A stretch of 64,000 nucleotides of DNA from Candidatus Zhuqueibacterota bacterium (lineage in GTDB: Bacteria > Zhuqueibacterota > Zhuqueibacteria > Zhuqueibacterales > Zhuqueibacteraceae): contig JAKEEU010000389.1 of the NCBI GenBank assembly GCA_022616415.1, positions 1 through 64,000 of the forward strand. Reading direction: 5' to 3'. The position numbers and the translations under genes were made by a program. The notes beneath the pieces are model-generated. The model saw only the letters and a list, made by a program, of their open reading frames with translations, did not search any database and was not told the origin of the DNA. Each line of letters begins with the position of its first letter. Within the stretch, counting starts at the first letter, position 1. Below are positions 8,801-17,462 of the stretch, piece after piece.

Positions 8801-11676
8801 GCGACAAACCGTTGGCTTGGGCAAAGCCGGAGCAAATGGTCTTTGAGACAGCGCCGGATGAAACTTCGTATCAGCCCGGCGAGATTGCCCACATTGTGCT
8901 CAAGAGTCCGTATCAAAATGCGCTGGCGCTGGCGGTGACGGAGATGCCGGATGGCAAGCCGCAGTACAAGTGGATCACGGTTGCCAACGGCCAAGCCACT
9001 TTCGATGTGGAAATTCTGCCGGCGATGATTCCGCGGGTGCCGGTGAGTTTTCTGCTCATGCGGCCGCGCGTGGCGCAGCCGAAAGTTTTGCCGGAGGGAC
9101 AGAAGGTCGATCTTGGAAAACCCGAGACGGTTGCCAACACCACTTGGCTGAATATCGAGCCGGTGACGAATCGCGTCTACGTCGAATTGCAGCACGAAAA
9201 AGTGGTTCTGCCCGGCAGCCAAATGGCGATGACGATTCTCTTGAAAGATTCGAAGAGTAAGCCGCTGGCGGGCGAGGTGACGTTGTGGTTGGTCGACGAA
9301 GCGGTGCTGGCGCTGGCGCCAGAAGGCAATCTCGATCCACTGGAAAAATTCATCGATCCAGTGAAATCGCATGTGAGCATTCGCGATACGCGCAACTTGG
9401 CGGTCGGCGATTTGCGATTTCGCGAAAACCCCGGGGGCGATGAAGCCCAAGAGGAGGAAAGCGGCCTCGGCAAGATCACGGTGCGCAAGACGTTCAAAAC
9501 TGTGCCGTACTACAATCCTCGCGTCATGGTCGATGCAACTGGCAAAGCCATCGTGACGATTCCGATGCCGGACAATCTCACCAATTTTGCGATTCGCGCG
9601 GTGGCGGTTTCCGGGCCGGATAAATTTGGCCTCGAAAAATCTCTTGTGTCGGTGCGTTTGCCGGTGATCGTGCAACCGGCATTGCCGCGTTTCGTGCGCA
9701 TCGGCGACAAGCTGAAAGCCGGCGGTGTGGCGCGCGTCGTCGAGGGAATCGGCGGCGCAGGTTTGTATTCGATCAAAACCAGCGGCGCCAATATTCTCAC
9801 GGCCGCCGGCGTGAAGGCGGAACTTACCGGCAATATCACGTTGCCGGATAAGGAAGCGTTGCCGATTTATCTCGACATGGAAATTCCAGCGCCCGGCTAC
9901 GATGACAAAGGCGAAGCGCTGCTCGATTCGGTGACGTTTCAAATCGCGGTGCAACGCAGCAAGGACAAAGCCGGCGATGCGCTGCAAATCAAAATTCCGC
10001 TGCTGCCGGATCGGTGCGCGATCATCACCGAAACGTTTGCCAAGCTCACCGCAGATTCGGCGGTGACGTGGGAGGCGCTTAAAGAAAGGCCGCGGCCCAA
10101 CACACTGAACCGCAAGCTGATCGTCAGCGACCAACTCGTGATTCTCAAATCATTGGCGGCATTAAGGTATCTCATCCAATATCCGCACGGCTGCGCCGAG
10201 CAACGCCTCAGCCGCGCCTATCCGTCATTGGCGTATACCGATATTTTCGGGCAACTGGGCTTGGAGCCGCCTGATCCGAATCTCCAAACTTACGTCAACC
10301 AAACACTCGAGTATTTAGGCAAAGTCCAAAAGCCGGACGGCCTCTTCAGCTATTGGCCGGGCAGCCAAGGCTACGTGTACTTCACTGCATACGTCGTGGA
10401 ATTTTTGCTTGAGGTGCAGAAAGCCAACGCGAGCGGCGGCCCGAGATATAATCTCAACGAAGCGATGTTGTCGTCGGCACTCGAAGCGTTGAAACGCGCC
10501 ATTCGCTCAGATTACACGCAGTTTTTGGACGGCTACAAATATTACGAGCGCAGTGCGGCGTTGTATGCTCTCAATTTGGCCGGCCGCGGTGACGTGGCTT
10601 ATTTGCGAGAACTGGCCTCGCAAACCACGCAAGTCGATCTCTTGAGCCAGGCGAGAATCTACAAGACGATTTATGAGAGCAAGGCTTCTTTGGGCGCGGT
10701 TACAACGAATTTGGAAAAACAATTATGGGACAATACGATTTTCAAATTGGAAAAGGGGCAGGAGGTTTTTGCCAGATTGCAGCAGCGCAGCATGCGCATC
10801 GGGGCGCGCGTTCATGCTTCGGAAATCAGCAATCTCGCCGGACTCATTAGCGCGTTGAGCGCGAGCAAAAGCTCGCCGAAAAAATTGGGCATGCTGGTTG
10901 ATGAATTGGTCACCCTCGGCGGCGTTGACGGTTGGGGCCAAACCAACGTCAACAGCGCGGCGCTCTTTGCCCTGCGCGATAATATCCTGGCGAACAAAAA
11001 ATCCGGCGTCACCGCAAAGTTGAGCTTGAATACCGGCGCCGAATTCACGCCCATGAATTATGAGGGGAACAGAGGCGCTTTCAAATATGCCTGGAAAACC
11101 GCCGGAGCCGGCTCCATGCGCCTGGATGAAAATCCACAGAAAAGGGAATTTTTCGTCAACCTCGCACAATCGTATTTGCCGCAAGCGTTGGGCAGCGCCG
11201 CTGAATCGGTACAACGCGGCTTTGTGGTGAAAAGGGAATTGATTCGTGTCTCCAAAACTGACGCGCCGAGCACGAAGGTGTGGATTGACAAGCCGAATAC
11301 GAGCCACACTTTTGCTGCCGGCGACATTCTCGAGGAGCATATTCAAGTCGTCAATTCGAGCGACCGTTATTTTGTCGCCGTCTCCGCGCCGTTTGCCGCC
11401 GGATTTGAGCCGCTGAATCCCAATCTCGCCATCTCCTCCTCCGACGCCATTCCTTCCGGCCAGACCACGAACAAAGGCGATTATCAAGCGTATCTTGACG
11501 ACCGCGTGGTTTTCTATTTTGATGCGATGCCGGCGGGTACGTATGATTTTTATTTCCGGCTGCGTGCAACCACTGCCGGTGAATTTACGCATCCACCGGC
11601 GGAAGCGGAGATGATGTATGATCAGAAGGTGCGGGGAAATAGTCCGGGGGCGAAGGTGGTGATTGCTGCACAGTAA
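5824..11676 (+). CDS. Alpha-2-macroglobulin family protein with thioester
   Basis: About 1950 residues. ATG 5824 follows GGAGG and gives a clean signal peptide (MKSLSLISIACLFISAALFAQ), so the protein goes to the periplasm; no convincing lipobox is seen. An MG2-type phrase (RPIYRPEEKVYFKGYVR) lies near residue 645. The A2M phrase PYYNPRVMVDATGKA lies near residue 1230. The thioester motif GCAEQ has its Cys at 1457, followed by alpha-helical repeats of the thioester domain. Bacterial A2Ms trap attacking proteases at the cell envelope. It pairs with the PBP1C gene at 12629, the usual arrangement, although a DUF3800 gene lies between them here. The length is normal for the long bacterial class. 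Confidence 0.93.
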   Translation: MKSLSLISIACLFISAALFAQTSDKYKPADYQQFKNLSAKEVTILPKKFLREYDPLTVFFTTDVHPAGSGPEDFPEKVVQVSPAHPGEYRWLDSRTLEFRPTIPWPPMRRFKIKIGAAETELSTLLMPPVSISPENGAADLGAIDKVGLEFKYNVDPEILAKLITFEACPLPGIGKEGCKTFTAADYRIKIAEQTAGSSHFKYWFVMNKPFGLGLKVRTYARLSDDPTLSEALQTYFFNTKEEFRLEKAGTNEHQFTINPDGSNYTSDQALCISSDGVLIFDFTAAPAQLSLSQVKSFVNFSPAPHAFDFRLYERRLTVNVTVDTDRLYKVTLEPVPFRDRENRTLVMKRSSSFYFHQPKARSFIQWTQSYGILERFGPQHFPLKVAGVKSLDLRIYRLDPLNKAFWPFPEAPIPVDENQRPPGPGEEPSVEREILNPLNTSEIISHIQMLGSPHYSAIIDLEREGVIKHNSLDLKSKLAEISGANATGTYLLGFRRLEGDPERQYVKIQVTDLCLSTVESKDEVVFAVTSYSTGQAVANAKIRIEGVKQNRFETIFSGVTDAQGLLKVTHNEALRKNFEFFNVKRAVVEKDGDFLVIDTRQRYAPPQFADNHWYGSSSGWLEWLSNRPYNFSQDRTFKAHLFTERPIYRPEEKVYFKGYVRSRFQGGLTYINQDTFSLKVLSPSGAEWNFDLKLTAEGSFSQEFEEKDLPTGVFTANLIHWGRGHGATLASTEFKMEAYRLPLFEVKLHGPDRAPNDQAFTVQLTASYYAGGVVVNQPVKWRVTSFPYSHHPAAAGLEGYLLSSDSRYGATSYESNAGPLEEDQTTDDNGQTKIVVNPQLALDGNPRRYICEATVTGADQQTVSNRHAVVALPPFVLGLKTERYIKSGNAIAAQIVAIDVNDSLAAGHEVTVRLKKMSWISYLQETDFAVGKPQYVTNELVEVKEEKKIKTIKGPAAVRFENQEPGVYIIEVDGKDKLGRLQTVKVDLFLAGDKPLAWAKPEQMVFETAPDETSYQPGEIAHIVLKSPYQNALALAVTEMPDGKPQYKWITVANGQATFDVEILPAMIPRVPVSFLLMRPRVAQPKVLPEGQKVDLGKPETVANTTWLNIEPVTNRVYVELQHEKVVLPGSQMAMTILLKDSKSKPLAGEVTLWLVDEAVLALAPEGNLDPLEKFIDPVKSHVSIRDTRNLAVGDLRFRENPGGDEAQEEESGLGKITVRKTFKTVPYYNPRVMVDATGKAIVTIPMPDNLTNFAIRAVAVSGPDKFGLEKSLVSVRLPVIVQPALPRFVRIGDKLKAGGVARVVEGIGGAGLYSIKTSGANILTAAGVKAELTGNITLPDKEALPIYLDMEIPAPGYDDKGEALLDSVTFQIAVQRSKDKAGDALQIKIPLLPDRCAIITETFAKLTADSAVTWEALKERPRPNTLNRKLIVSDQLVILKSLAALRYLIQYPHGCAEQRLSRAYPSLAYTDIFGQLGLEPPDPNLQTYVNQTLEYLGKVQKPDGLFSYWPGSQGYVYFTAYVVEFLLEVQKANASGGPRYNLNEAMLSSALEALKRAIRSDYTQFLDGYKYYERSAALYALNLAGRGDVAYLRELASQTTQVDLLSQARIYKTIYESKASLGAVTTNLEKQLWDNTIFKLEKGQEVFARLQQRSMRIGARVHASEISNLAGLISALSASKSSPKKLGMLVDELVTLGGVDGWGQTNVNSAALFALRDNILANKKSGVTAKLSLNTGAEFTPMNYEGNRGAFKYAWKTAGAGSMRLDENPQKREFFVNLAQSYLPQALGSAAESVQRGFVVKRELIRVSKTDAPSTKVWIDKPNTSHTFAAGDILEEHIQVVNSSDRYFVAVSAPFAAGFEPLNPNLAISSSDAIPSGQTTNKGDYQAYLDDRVVFYFDAMPAGTYDFYFRLRATTAGEFTHPPAEAEMMYDQKVRGNSPGAKVVIAAQ

Positions 11677-11741
11677 ATAGTAGGCAGCACCAACTTGTTT
11701 TTGTCGGGATAGAAGCAACATAAAGAAAAGGCGGAGAAGGG

Positions 11742-12503
11742 ATGCTAATACTTTTTCTCTATGAGTCTGGTGATCACAATCTCAGCGTAGTTGACCCCCA
11801 ATATCCTCTTTTCGTATTGGGAGGTTGTATTGTGGAATCCGAATATCACGAACGTATCATGATCCCCGCACTCGTGGATTATAAAAAGCAACTTTTTGGA
11901 CGCGAGGACTTCATTCTGCACACGGCTGAAATTGCCCGCCGACGGGGCATCTTTCAAAAGTTGACCAATGAAGCTTTTCGTGAACAGTTTTATGAATCAA
12001 CAAATGCATTGATGCAAACGCTCGATTACCAAGTCATTGCTTGTGTCGTTGAGAAAGAGCATCACTTACGCAAATATGGCTTGGCAGCAGTTGACCCTTA
12101 TATGTTGTCGTTGCGAATTCTTGTGGAACGCTTCGTTTGGGAAATGAAATCTCGGAAGGTGAGCGAACCCGGCTATATCGTTGCCGAATCCCGCGATGAA
12201 ACGTTGGACAATCAGTTGCGTTTGGCATGGATCGATCTTCGCACTTCCGGCACTCCCAAATGCTCAGCCACTCAGATTCGTAAACACGTCAGTGAGTTGC
12301 ACATTCGAAATAAACGCGAGAATATTGCCGGGCTTCAAATCGCTGATTTAATCGTTTCGCCCATTGGCAGATGGGTATTGGGAAAGCAATCGAAACAGGA
12401 TTGGGAAATCATCAAGGGCAAGTTGCGAAAAGATAAAAGGGGACGTTTTATGGGCTATGGTCTGGTTATCTTGCCCAAAAAGAAACGGGCGGCGCCCGAA
12501 TGA
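11742..12503 (+). CDS. DUF3800 domain-containing protein
   Basis: A 253-residue protein with the DUF3800 pattern: an N-terminal acidic strand (LFLYESGDHN, where most members have DESG), LGGCIVES, a central LRILVERFVW, and the C-terminal NIAGLQIADLI plus GYGLVILPK ending. The fold is thought to be RNase H-like, and members are frequent in mobile and defence regions; the activity is not proven. The first acidic residue of the usual DESG is replaced by Tyr, which may affect metal binding. It splits the A2M-PBP1C pair and is probably a later insertion. Confidence 0.8.
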   Translation: MLILFLYESGDHNLSVVDPQYPLFVLGGCIVESEYHERIMIPALVDYKKQLFGREDFILHTAEIARRRGIFQKLTNEAFREQFYESTNALMQTLDYQVIACVVEKEHHLRKYGLAAVDPYMLSLRILVERFVWEMKSRKVSEPGYIVAESRDETLDNQLRLAWIDLRTSGTPKCSATQIRKHVSELHIRNKRENIAGLQIADLIVSPIGRWVLGKQSKQDWEIIKGKLRKDKRGRFMGYGLVILPKKKRAAPE

Positions 12504-12628
12504 CTCAGTCACCGCCCAAAAACTACATTTTAAATATACGATGAACAAGCCTCACAGTCAAGTCTTTTTTGATTTGCTTTTGAAATCACATTGTTTTAAA
12601 AAGTGCTTGATTCTCTGCCTAAAGAATA

Positions 12629-15031
12629 ATGGACTACAAGCGCATCATAAAATTTGCCGCAATTGGCATCGCCTCGGTGATTGGTGTATTCATCACTTTT
12701 GCCTTCATTCATAGCCTTTTCTATATTTCGCTCGAAACAAGCGAACCATCTTTTCTTTTGGTCGACCGCAAATTTAAATTCCTCGCCGAGCTGGGCAATC
12801 AAGAACAAAATTACGGCTATTGGCCTCTGCCGGACTCGCTCCCAACTCGCTTGGCAACAATGACGCTTGCCGCCGAGGATCGCCGGTTTTATTTTCATCC
12901 GGGCGTGGATCTACGTTCCATCGCAAGAGCTTTGCATCAAAACTACATTTCGCGCGAGAGTTACTCCGGCGCTTCGACCATTGCCATGCAAGTGGCGCGG
13001 CTGCAAACGCCGGCGAATCGCGGCTGGTACAGCAAGCTGCGCGAGAGTTATACGGCACTCTGGTTGACGCTGCGATTCGGCCGCGAAAAAGTTTTGCGGC
13101 AATATTTAACCATCGCGCCGTATGGCAATCGCATCGCCGGCGCGAATTACGCCAGCCGGCGTTATTTTCAAAAGCCGCTGGTCGATTTGAGCTGGGCCGA
13201 GGCCGCGCTGCTCGCCGCTGCGCCGAAAGCGCCGGGGAACATGAATCTGTTCAAATCCGCAGGATTGCAAGCGGCAAAGAAAAGAGCCAAGTTAATTTTG
13301 GATCGCGCCTTTCAATATAAGTGGATAACCGAGGAACAATGGCAACAAGCGAGCGACGAACTGGCGCGGCTCGTTTTGCCGGCCAAAGAATGGCGCGAGT
13401 ACGAGGCGTTGCACGCGATGCTCGCCATCGAAAAGCATTTGCGTGAAGAAGCGAACCGGCGCCATATCATTTTGAACCCATTAAATCCGACGTTGCAAAC
13501 CAGCCTCGATTTGGATTTGCAAAAAGCCGTCCAATCCATCCTCACGGGAAAAATTTCCGCGTTGAGAAATTTGGGCGCGAGCAATGTGGCGGTCGTCGTC
13601 ATGAAAGCCAATACCGGCGAAGTGCTTTGCTATCTCGGCTCCGAAGATTATTACAACGATACATACGCCGGCTCGATTGATTTTGTGGCGACCCCGCGCT
13701 CCACCGGCAGCTTGCTCAAGCCGTTCATCTTCGGCTTGGGCATGGAATGGCTCGGCCATACGGCGGCAACCGTGCTCACCGACATTGGTTTGGATTTTGG
13801 CGAAGGCCGCAATGCTTTTATTCCGGGAAATTACGACCAGAAATTTTTAGGCCCGGTGCTCTATAAAACCGCGCTGGCCAACAGCCGCAATATTCCGGCA
13901 ATTCAAGTGCTCAAAAATATCGGCGTCGATCATTTTTATCAGCATCTCGCCGAGCTTGGCCTCACACCGGATGATGGCAAAGCCGATTATTACGGCCTCG
14001 GATTGGCAATCGGCGGACTTTACACGAGCCTGCAACAGCTTTGCGAAGCGTATCTGGTGTTGGCGAATGAAGGCAAGCGAACGCCGATAAGTTGGTTGGC
14101 AAATCCCGCGCTGCCGAGCGCGAGCAAAAATATCATCCGCCCGGACATCGCGATGCAATTGCAAAGATTTCTTTCCGATCCGTTGGCGCGATTGCCTTCT
14201 TTCCCACGCGGCGGATTTTTGGAATATCCCTATCCGGTGGCCATTAAAACCGGCACCTCACAAGGCTATCGCGATGCTTGGACGATTGGCTGGTCGGACA
14301 CGTATCTCGTCGGGGTTTGGATCGGCCATCACGACAATCTGAGCATGAAAAAAGTAAGTGGATACGCCCACGCCGCGCCCATCGTGAAGGAAATCTTTAG
14401 CCGGCTGCATCCGGATAGAAATGAAGGGCTCGACGATTTGGGCTTTCCGCGGCCGCGCGATTACAGACCGATGGCGATTTGTCGTTTGACCGGCAAGCTA
14501 GCGGACCGCAACACGCCGTATGTGTCCGTTGATTATTTCAAGCCCGGTACCGAGCCGACAGAATACAGCGACGTGCAAAAAGTCATGGCAATCGACAAAC
14601 GCAACGATCTGCTCGCCTCACCGTCATGTCCGAAGAAGCACATCGTTTACAAAAAGTTTGTGCTGTTGCCCTCTATTTTCAAAGATTGGGCAATAGCGCA
14701 GGGGCTTCCGGTGCCGCCGGTCAATTATAGTCCGTTGTGCGACAATCATCGGATCATCGACGACTATCAGATCACCATCACTTCACCGCGCGACGATTCG
14801 CGTTTCTATCTCGATCCCGAGATGCCGGCCGACGCAAGTGTTTTGGCTTTGAATTGTCTCGTCGAGCCCGGCGCGAAAGACGTGTTATGGCTGGTCGACG
14901 GGGAAGAGTTTCGGGTTGCGCCATTTCCTTACAAAGTGAATTGGCCGATGCAGCCGGGGAAATATGTCTTTCAGGCCGTCGTGCCGTTGACAGCATTCAA
15001 GAGCGAAATCGTCCGCGTGGAAATTTTTTAA
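12629..15031 (+). CDS. pbpC: Penicillin-binding protein 1C
   Basis: An 800-residue bifunctional peptidoglycan synthase with an N-terminal membrane anchor (residues 6-33). The GT51 transglycosylase has EDRRFYFHPGVD (Glu 83) and SGASTIAMQVARL. The transpeptidase has STGSLLKP (Ser 361, Lys 364), ANSRN and KTGTS (Lys 540). A C-terminal domain of PBP1C type follows. All catalytic motifs are intact. PBP1C and alpha-2-macroglobulin genes are commonly linked, and the pair is thought to protect or repair the envelope after protease attack. The 125 bases before the start hold the probable promoter. Confidence 0.93.
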   Translation: MDYKRIIKFAAIGIASVIGVFITFAFIHSLFYISLETSEPSFLLVDRKFKFLAELGNQEQNYGYWPLPDSLPTRLATMTLAAEDRRFYFHPGVDLRSIARALHQNYISRESYSGASTIAMQVARLQTPANRGWYSKLRESYTALWLTLRFGREKVLRQYLTIAPYGNRIAGANYASRRYFQKPLVDLSWAEAALLAAAPKAPGNMNLFKSAGLQAAKKRAKLILDRAFQYKWITEEQWQQASDELARLVLPAKEWREYEALHAMLAIEKHLREEANRRHIILNPLNPTLQTSLDLDLQKAVQSILTGKISALRNLGASNVAVVVMKANTGEVLCYLGSEDYYNDTYAGSIDFVATPRSTGSLLKPFIFGLGMEWLGHTAATVLTDIGLDFGEGRNAFIPGNYDQKFLGPVLYKTALANSRNIPAIQVLKNIGVDHFYQHLAELGLTPDDGKADYYGLGLAIGGLYTSLQQLCEAYLVLANEGKRTPISWLANPALPSASKNIIRPDIAMQLQRFLSDPLARLPSFPRGGFLEYPYPVAIKTGTSQGYRDAWTIGWSDTYLVGVWIGHHDNLSMKKVSGYAHAAPIVKEIFSRLHPDRNEGLDDLGFPRPRDYRPMAICRLTGKLADRNTPYVSVDYFKPGTEPTEYSDVQKVMAIDKRNDLLASPSCPKKHIVYKKFVLLPSIFKDWAIAQGLPVPPVNYSPLCDNHRIIDDYQITITSPRDDSRFYLDPEMPADASVLALNCLVEPGAKDVLWLVDGEEFRVAPFPYKVNWPMQPGKYVFQAVVPLTAFKSEIVRVEIF

Positions 15032-15095
15032 AACGGCTTTGGGCAAAATCATTCCTTTTATTTTGTCTTTCTGAAAAAGCCTGAATGGGGACGGC

Positions 15096-17351
15096 TCAAT
15101 TTGCACTCAGCTCCACTGGCAGATGCTCGTGAAGATATCGTGTCAGCAGCTCGTAGAGATGCTGCTGCGTGCCGCGGCCTTCGGAGATGCCGTGCGAGCG
15201 GTTCGGATAAGCCATCATCGTAAACGGCTTGTTCTCCCGCACGAGCGCGTTGATCAGCGCTTCGGAATTTTGGTAATGCACATTGTCGTCGCCGGTGCCG
15301 TGAACGAGCAGGAGATTTCCTTGCAATTGATGCGCAAAAGTGATCGGCGAGCCGTTCTTGAAGCCTTCGGGATTGTCTTGCGGCAAGCCCATGTACCGTT
15401 CTTGATAAATGGTATCGTAATAACGCTGATCCGCGACCGGCGCGACCGACATGCCGGTGTGATAGAGTTCCGGATAGCGAAACAGCATGTTCAGCGTCAT
15501 TGAGCCGCCGCCGCTCCATCCCCAAATGCCGACGCGTGTCGAATCGACAAACGGCCAGCGCCGAATGACGCGGCAAGCCGCGGCTTGATCTTGTGAGGCA
15601 AGAATGCCGATTTGACGATACACAATTTTTCGCCAGACGCGGCCGCGCGGCGCCGGCGTGCCACGATTGTCGACACTGATAATGACATAGCCCTGCTGCG
15701 CCAGCATGAGATGCCATAACTTATTTCTCCCACCCCAGCGATCGCGAACCGTTTGTCCGGCCGGCTCGCCATAAACGTGAAACAAAACGGGATAACGCTT
15801 CTTGGGATCGAAGTCATAAGGCTTGATCATCCAGCCGTCCAATTCCACGCCGCCGATATTGACGCGGAAAAATTCCGACGGCTTTTTCTTGAACCTGCGC
15901 ACTTTGCCGCGTAAAGCTTTGTTCCCCGCCAGCTCGCGAACGGCGACGTGCTGCGGCAATTGCACGAGCACAGTTGCCGGCGGCAGATCGATGTTTGAAT
16001 AGGTGTGAAACGCCCAATTTCCATCCGGAGAAATGTTGTAAGAATTCGTCCCGAGCAAATCTCTGGGCGTCATGCGCTCCGCATTACCCTTGCCGTCGAG
16101 CCTAGTCCGAAAGAGATAACGCTGCGTCGGATTATCCGGCGACGCGATGAAATAAAGCCAGCCGCCTTTTTCATCGAGGCGCTCGATGCTTTCAACATCA
16201 TACGCACCTGGCGTCAGCAACTGGACGTTTGTGCCATCGCGTGAAATCAAATAAACGTGCCGCCAGCCGTCACGCTCGCTCACCCAGGTGAATTGCTTGC
16301 CGTCGTCGAGCCAGTGCAAATCGTCGCCGACGCCGACCCACGCGCTGTCCTTCTCCGTTATAATTGTGCGCACCGCGCCGGTGCGAGCGTTGCCGAGCAT
16401 CACTTCATTCGTATTTTGCAAACGGTTGACGTGCTGCAATACGATCTCTTCGGAATTGGCGGCCCAATCCATGCGCGCGATGTAATTGTTGCGCGGATCG
16501 CCGGGAACTTCGAACCATTTCGTGGCGCCACCCGAAACACTCACCACGCCGACGCGACACGCCGAGTTGGTGGTGCCGGCTTTGGGATATTGCACCGGAA
16601 TGACGAAAGAATAAAGCGAATCGGTGTTGTTGATCATTAGAAAATGGCGCACGCCGGAAGCATCGAGCTGCCAATACGCGATGGACTTGCCGTCCGGGCT
16701 CCAGCGAAAACCGTCGCGCAAGCCGAATTCTTCTTCATACACCCAATCGAACGTGCCGTTGATGATGGTGCGCGAGCCGTCGTGGGTGAGTTGCGTAATT
16801 TTTTTACCGGTGAGATCTTCCACATAGATATTGTTCTCGCGCACGTAACCGGCCATGCGGCCATCCGGCGAGAATTTCGCAAACATCAACGTCGAGGGCT
16901 TGGCGTCGCCACCGAGCTGGTGCATTTGCCAGGTTTTGAGATCGACCACCCAATAGTCGCCGCGCGTGTTTTGCCGCCACACGCGCTGCGTGTTGGTGAA
17001 AATGAGCAGTTCTTGACAATCCGGTGACCACTCATAGTTTTCAATCGACAACGCGGTTGACGCGCCGGTGGGAACCAAGCGTTTTGCTGATACCAGAATC
17101 TCACGACGCCCGGTTGCCGTGTCGTAGCGAATGATGTCCGTACTGCCTTTAAGATCCTGGGAGGGTTCGAGTGTTGTATAACCGGCGCCATTATCAAGCC
17201 AACGCGCCGGGCCGAACCGCTCGCCGGCGAACTCTCGCGAACTGAAGATGCGTTCCAAAGTGAGCAGCGTGGAATCCGGTTGCTGGGCCGCTACTGGAAG
17301 ATAAATCAACGTGAGCAACAGCATTGCCGCCAGGAAACGCCGGTGTTTCAT
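15096..17351 (-). CDS. S9 family peptidase, dipeptidyl-peptidase IV type
   Basis: A 751-residue exported serine peptidase with signal peptide MKHRRFLAAMLLLTLIYLPVAA. An N-terminal eight-bladed DPP-IV propeller (about residues 100-500) with WSPDGKSIAYW-type repeats precedes the alpha/beta-hydrolase domain. The catalytic residues are Ser 613 in GWSGGGS, Asp in HGTGDDNVH (about 688) and His 720 in NRSHG. The family removes dipeptides, usually after Pro or Ala, in the periplasm. An AGGAG-type sequence precedes the start. It shares the strand and exported character of the next two genes, but gaps of 110-150 bases with repeats suggest separate units. Confidence 0.92.
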   Translation of the reverse strand: MKHRRFLAAMLLLTLIYLPVAAQQPDSTLLTLERIFSSREFAGERFGPARWLDNGAGYTTLEPSQDLKGSTDIIRYDTATGRREILVSAKRLVPTGASTALSIENYEWSPDCQELLIFTNTQRVWRQNTRGDYWVVDLKTWQMHQLGGDAKPSTLMFAKFSPDGRMAGYVRENNIYVEDLTGKKITQLTHDGSRTIINGTFDWVYEEEFGLRDGFRWSPDGKSIAYWQLDASGVRHFLMINNTDSLYSFVIPVQYPKAGTTNSACRVGVVSVSGGATKWFEVPGDPRNNYIARMDWAANSEEIVLQHVNRLQNTNEVMLGNARTGAVRTIITEKDSAWVGVGDDLHWLDDGKQFTWVSERDGWRHVYLISRDGTNVQLLTPGAYDVESIERLDEKGGWLYFIASPDNPTQRYLFRTRLDGKGNAERMTPRDLLGTNSYNISPDGNWAFHTYSNIDLPPATVLVQLPQHVAVRELAGNKALRGKVRRFKKKPSEFFRVNIGGVELDGWMIKPYDFDPKKRYPVLFHVYGEPAGQTVRDRWGGRNKLWHLMLAQQGYVIISVDNRGTPAPRGRVWRKIVYRQIGILASQDQAAACRVIRRWPFVDSTRVGIWGWSGGGSMTLNMLFRYPELYHTGMSVAPVADQRYYDTIYQERYMGLPQDNPEGFKNGSPITFAHQLQGNLLLVHGTGDDNVHYQNSEALINALVRENKPFTMMAYPNRSHGISEGRGTQQHLYELLTRYLHEHLPVELSAN

Positions 17352-17383
17352 CTCATTCTCCTTTGAAAATAGGTTCGTAGTTT

Positions 17384-17430
17384 TGCCTTTAGGCGTCGGA
17401 CTTTGGACAAAAGTTGAACGCCCAAAGGCA
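17384..17430. repeat. Hairpin-forming intergenic repeat
   Basis: Arms TGCCTTTAGGCGT (17384-17396) and ACGCCCAAAGGCA (17418-17430) pair with a single G-U-type mismatch around a 21-base loop. It lies in the 111 bases between two minus-strand genes. It could act as a terminator or be a dispersed palindromic repeat; no U-tract follows on either strand. Confidence 0.5.
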
Positions 17431-17462
17431 TCACTACATAAATTTTAAAAATTGACAATTCA

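Noticed and set aside
8191-10134. 647-codon open frame on the minus strand
   Set aside because: It is antisense to the conserved A2M gene, has no start signal and gives a low-complexity His/Arg-rich product typical of a shadow frame in GC-biased codons.
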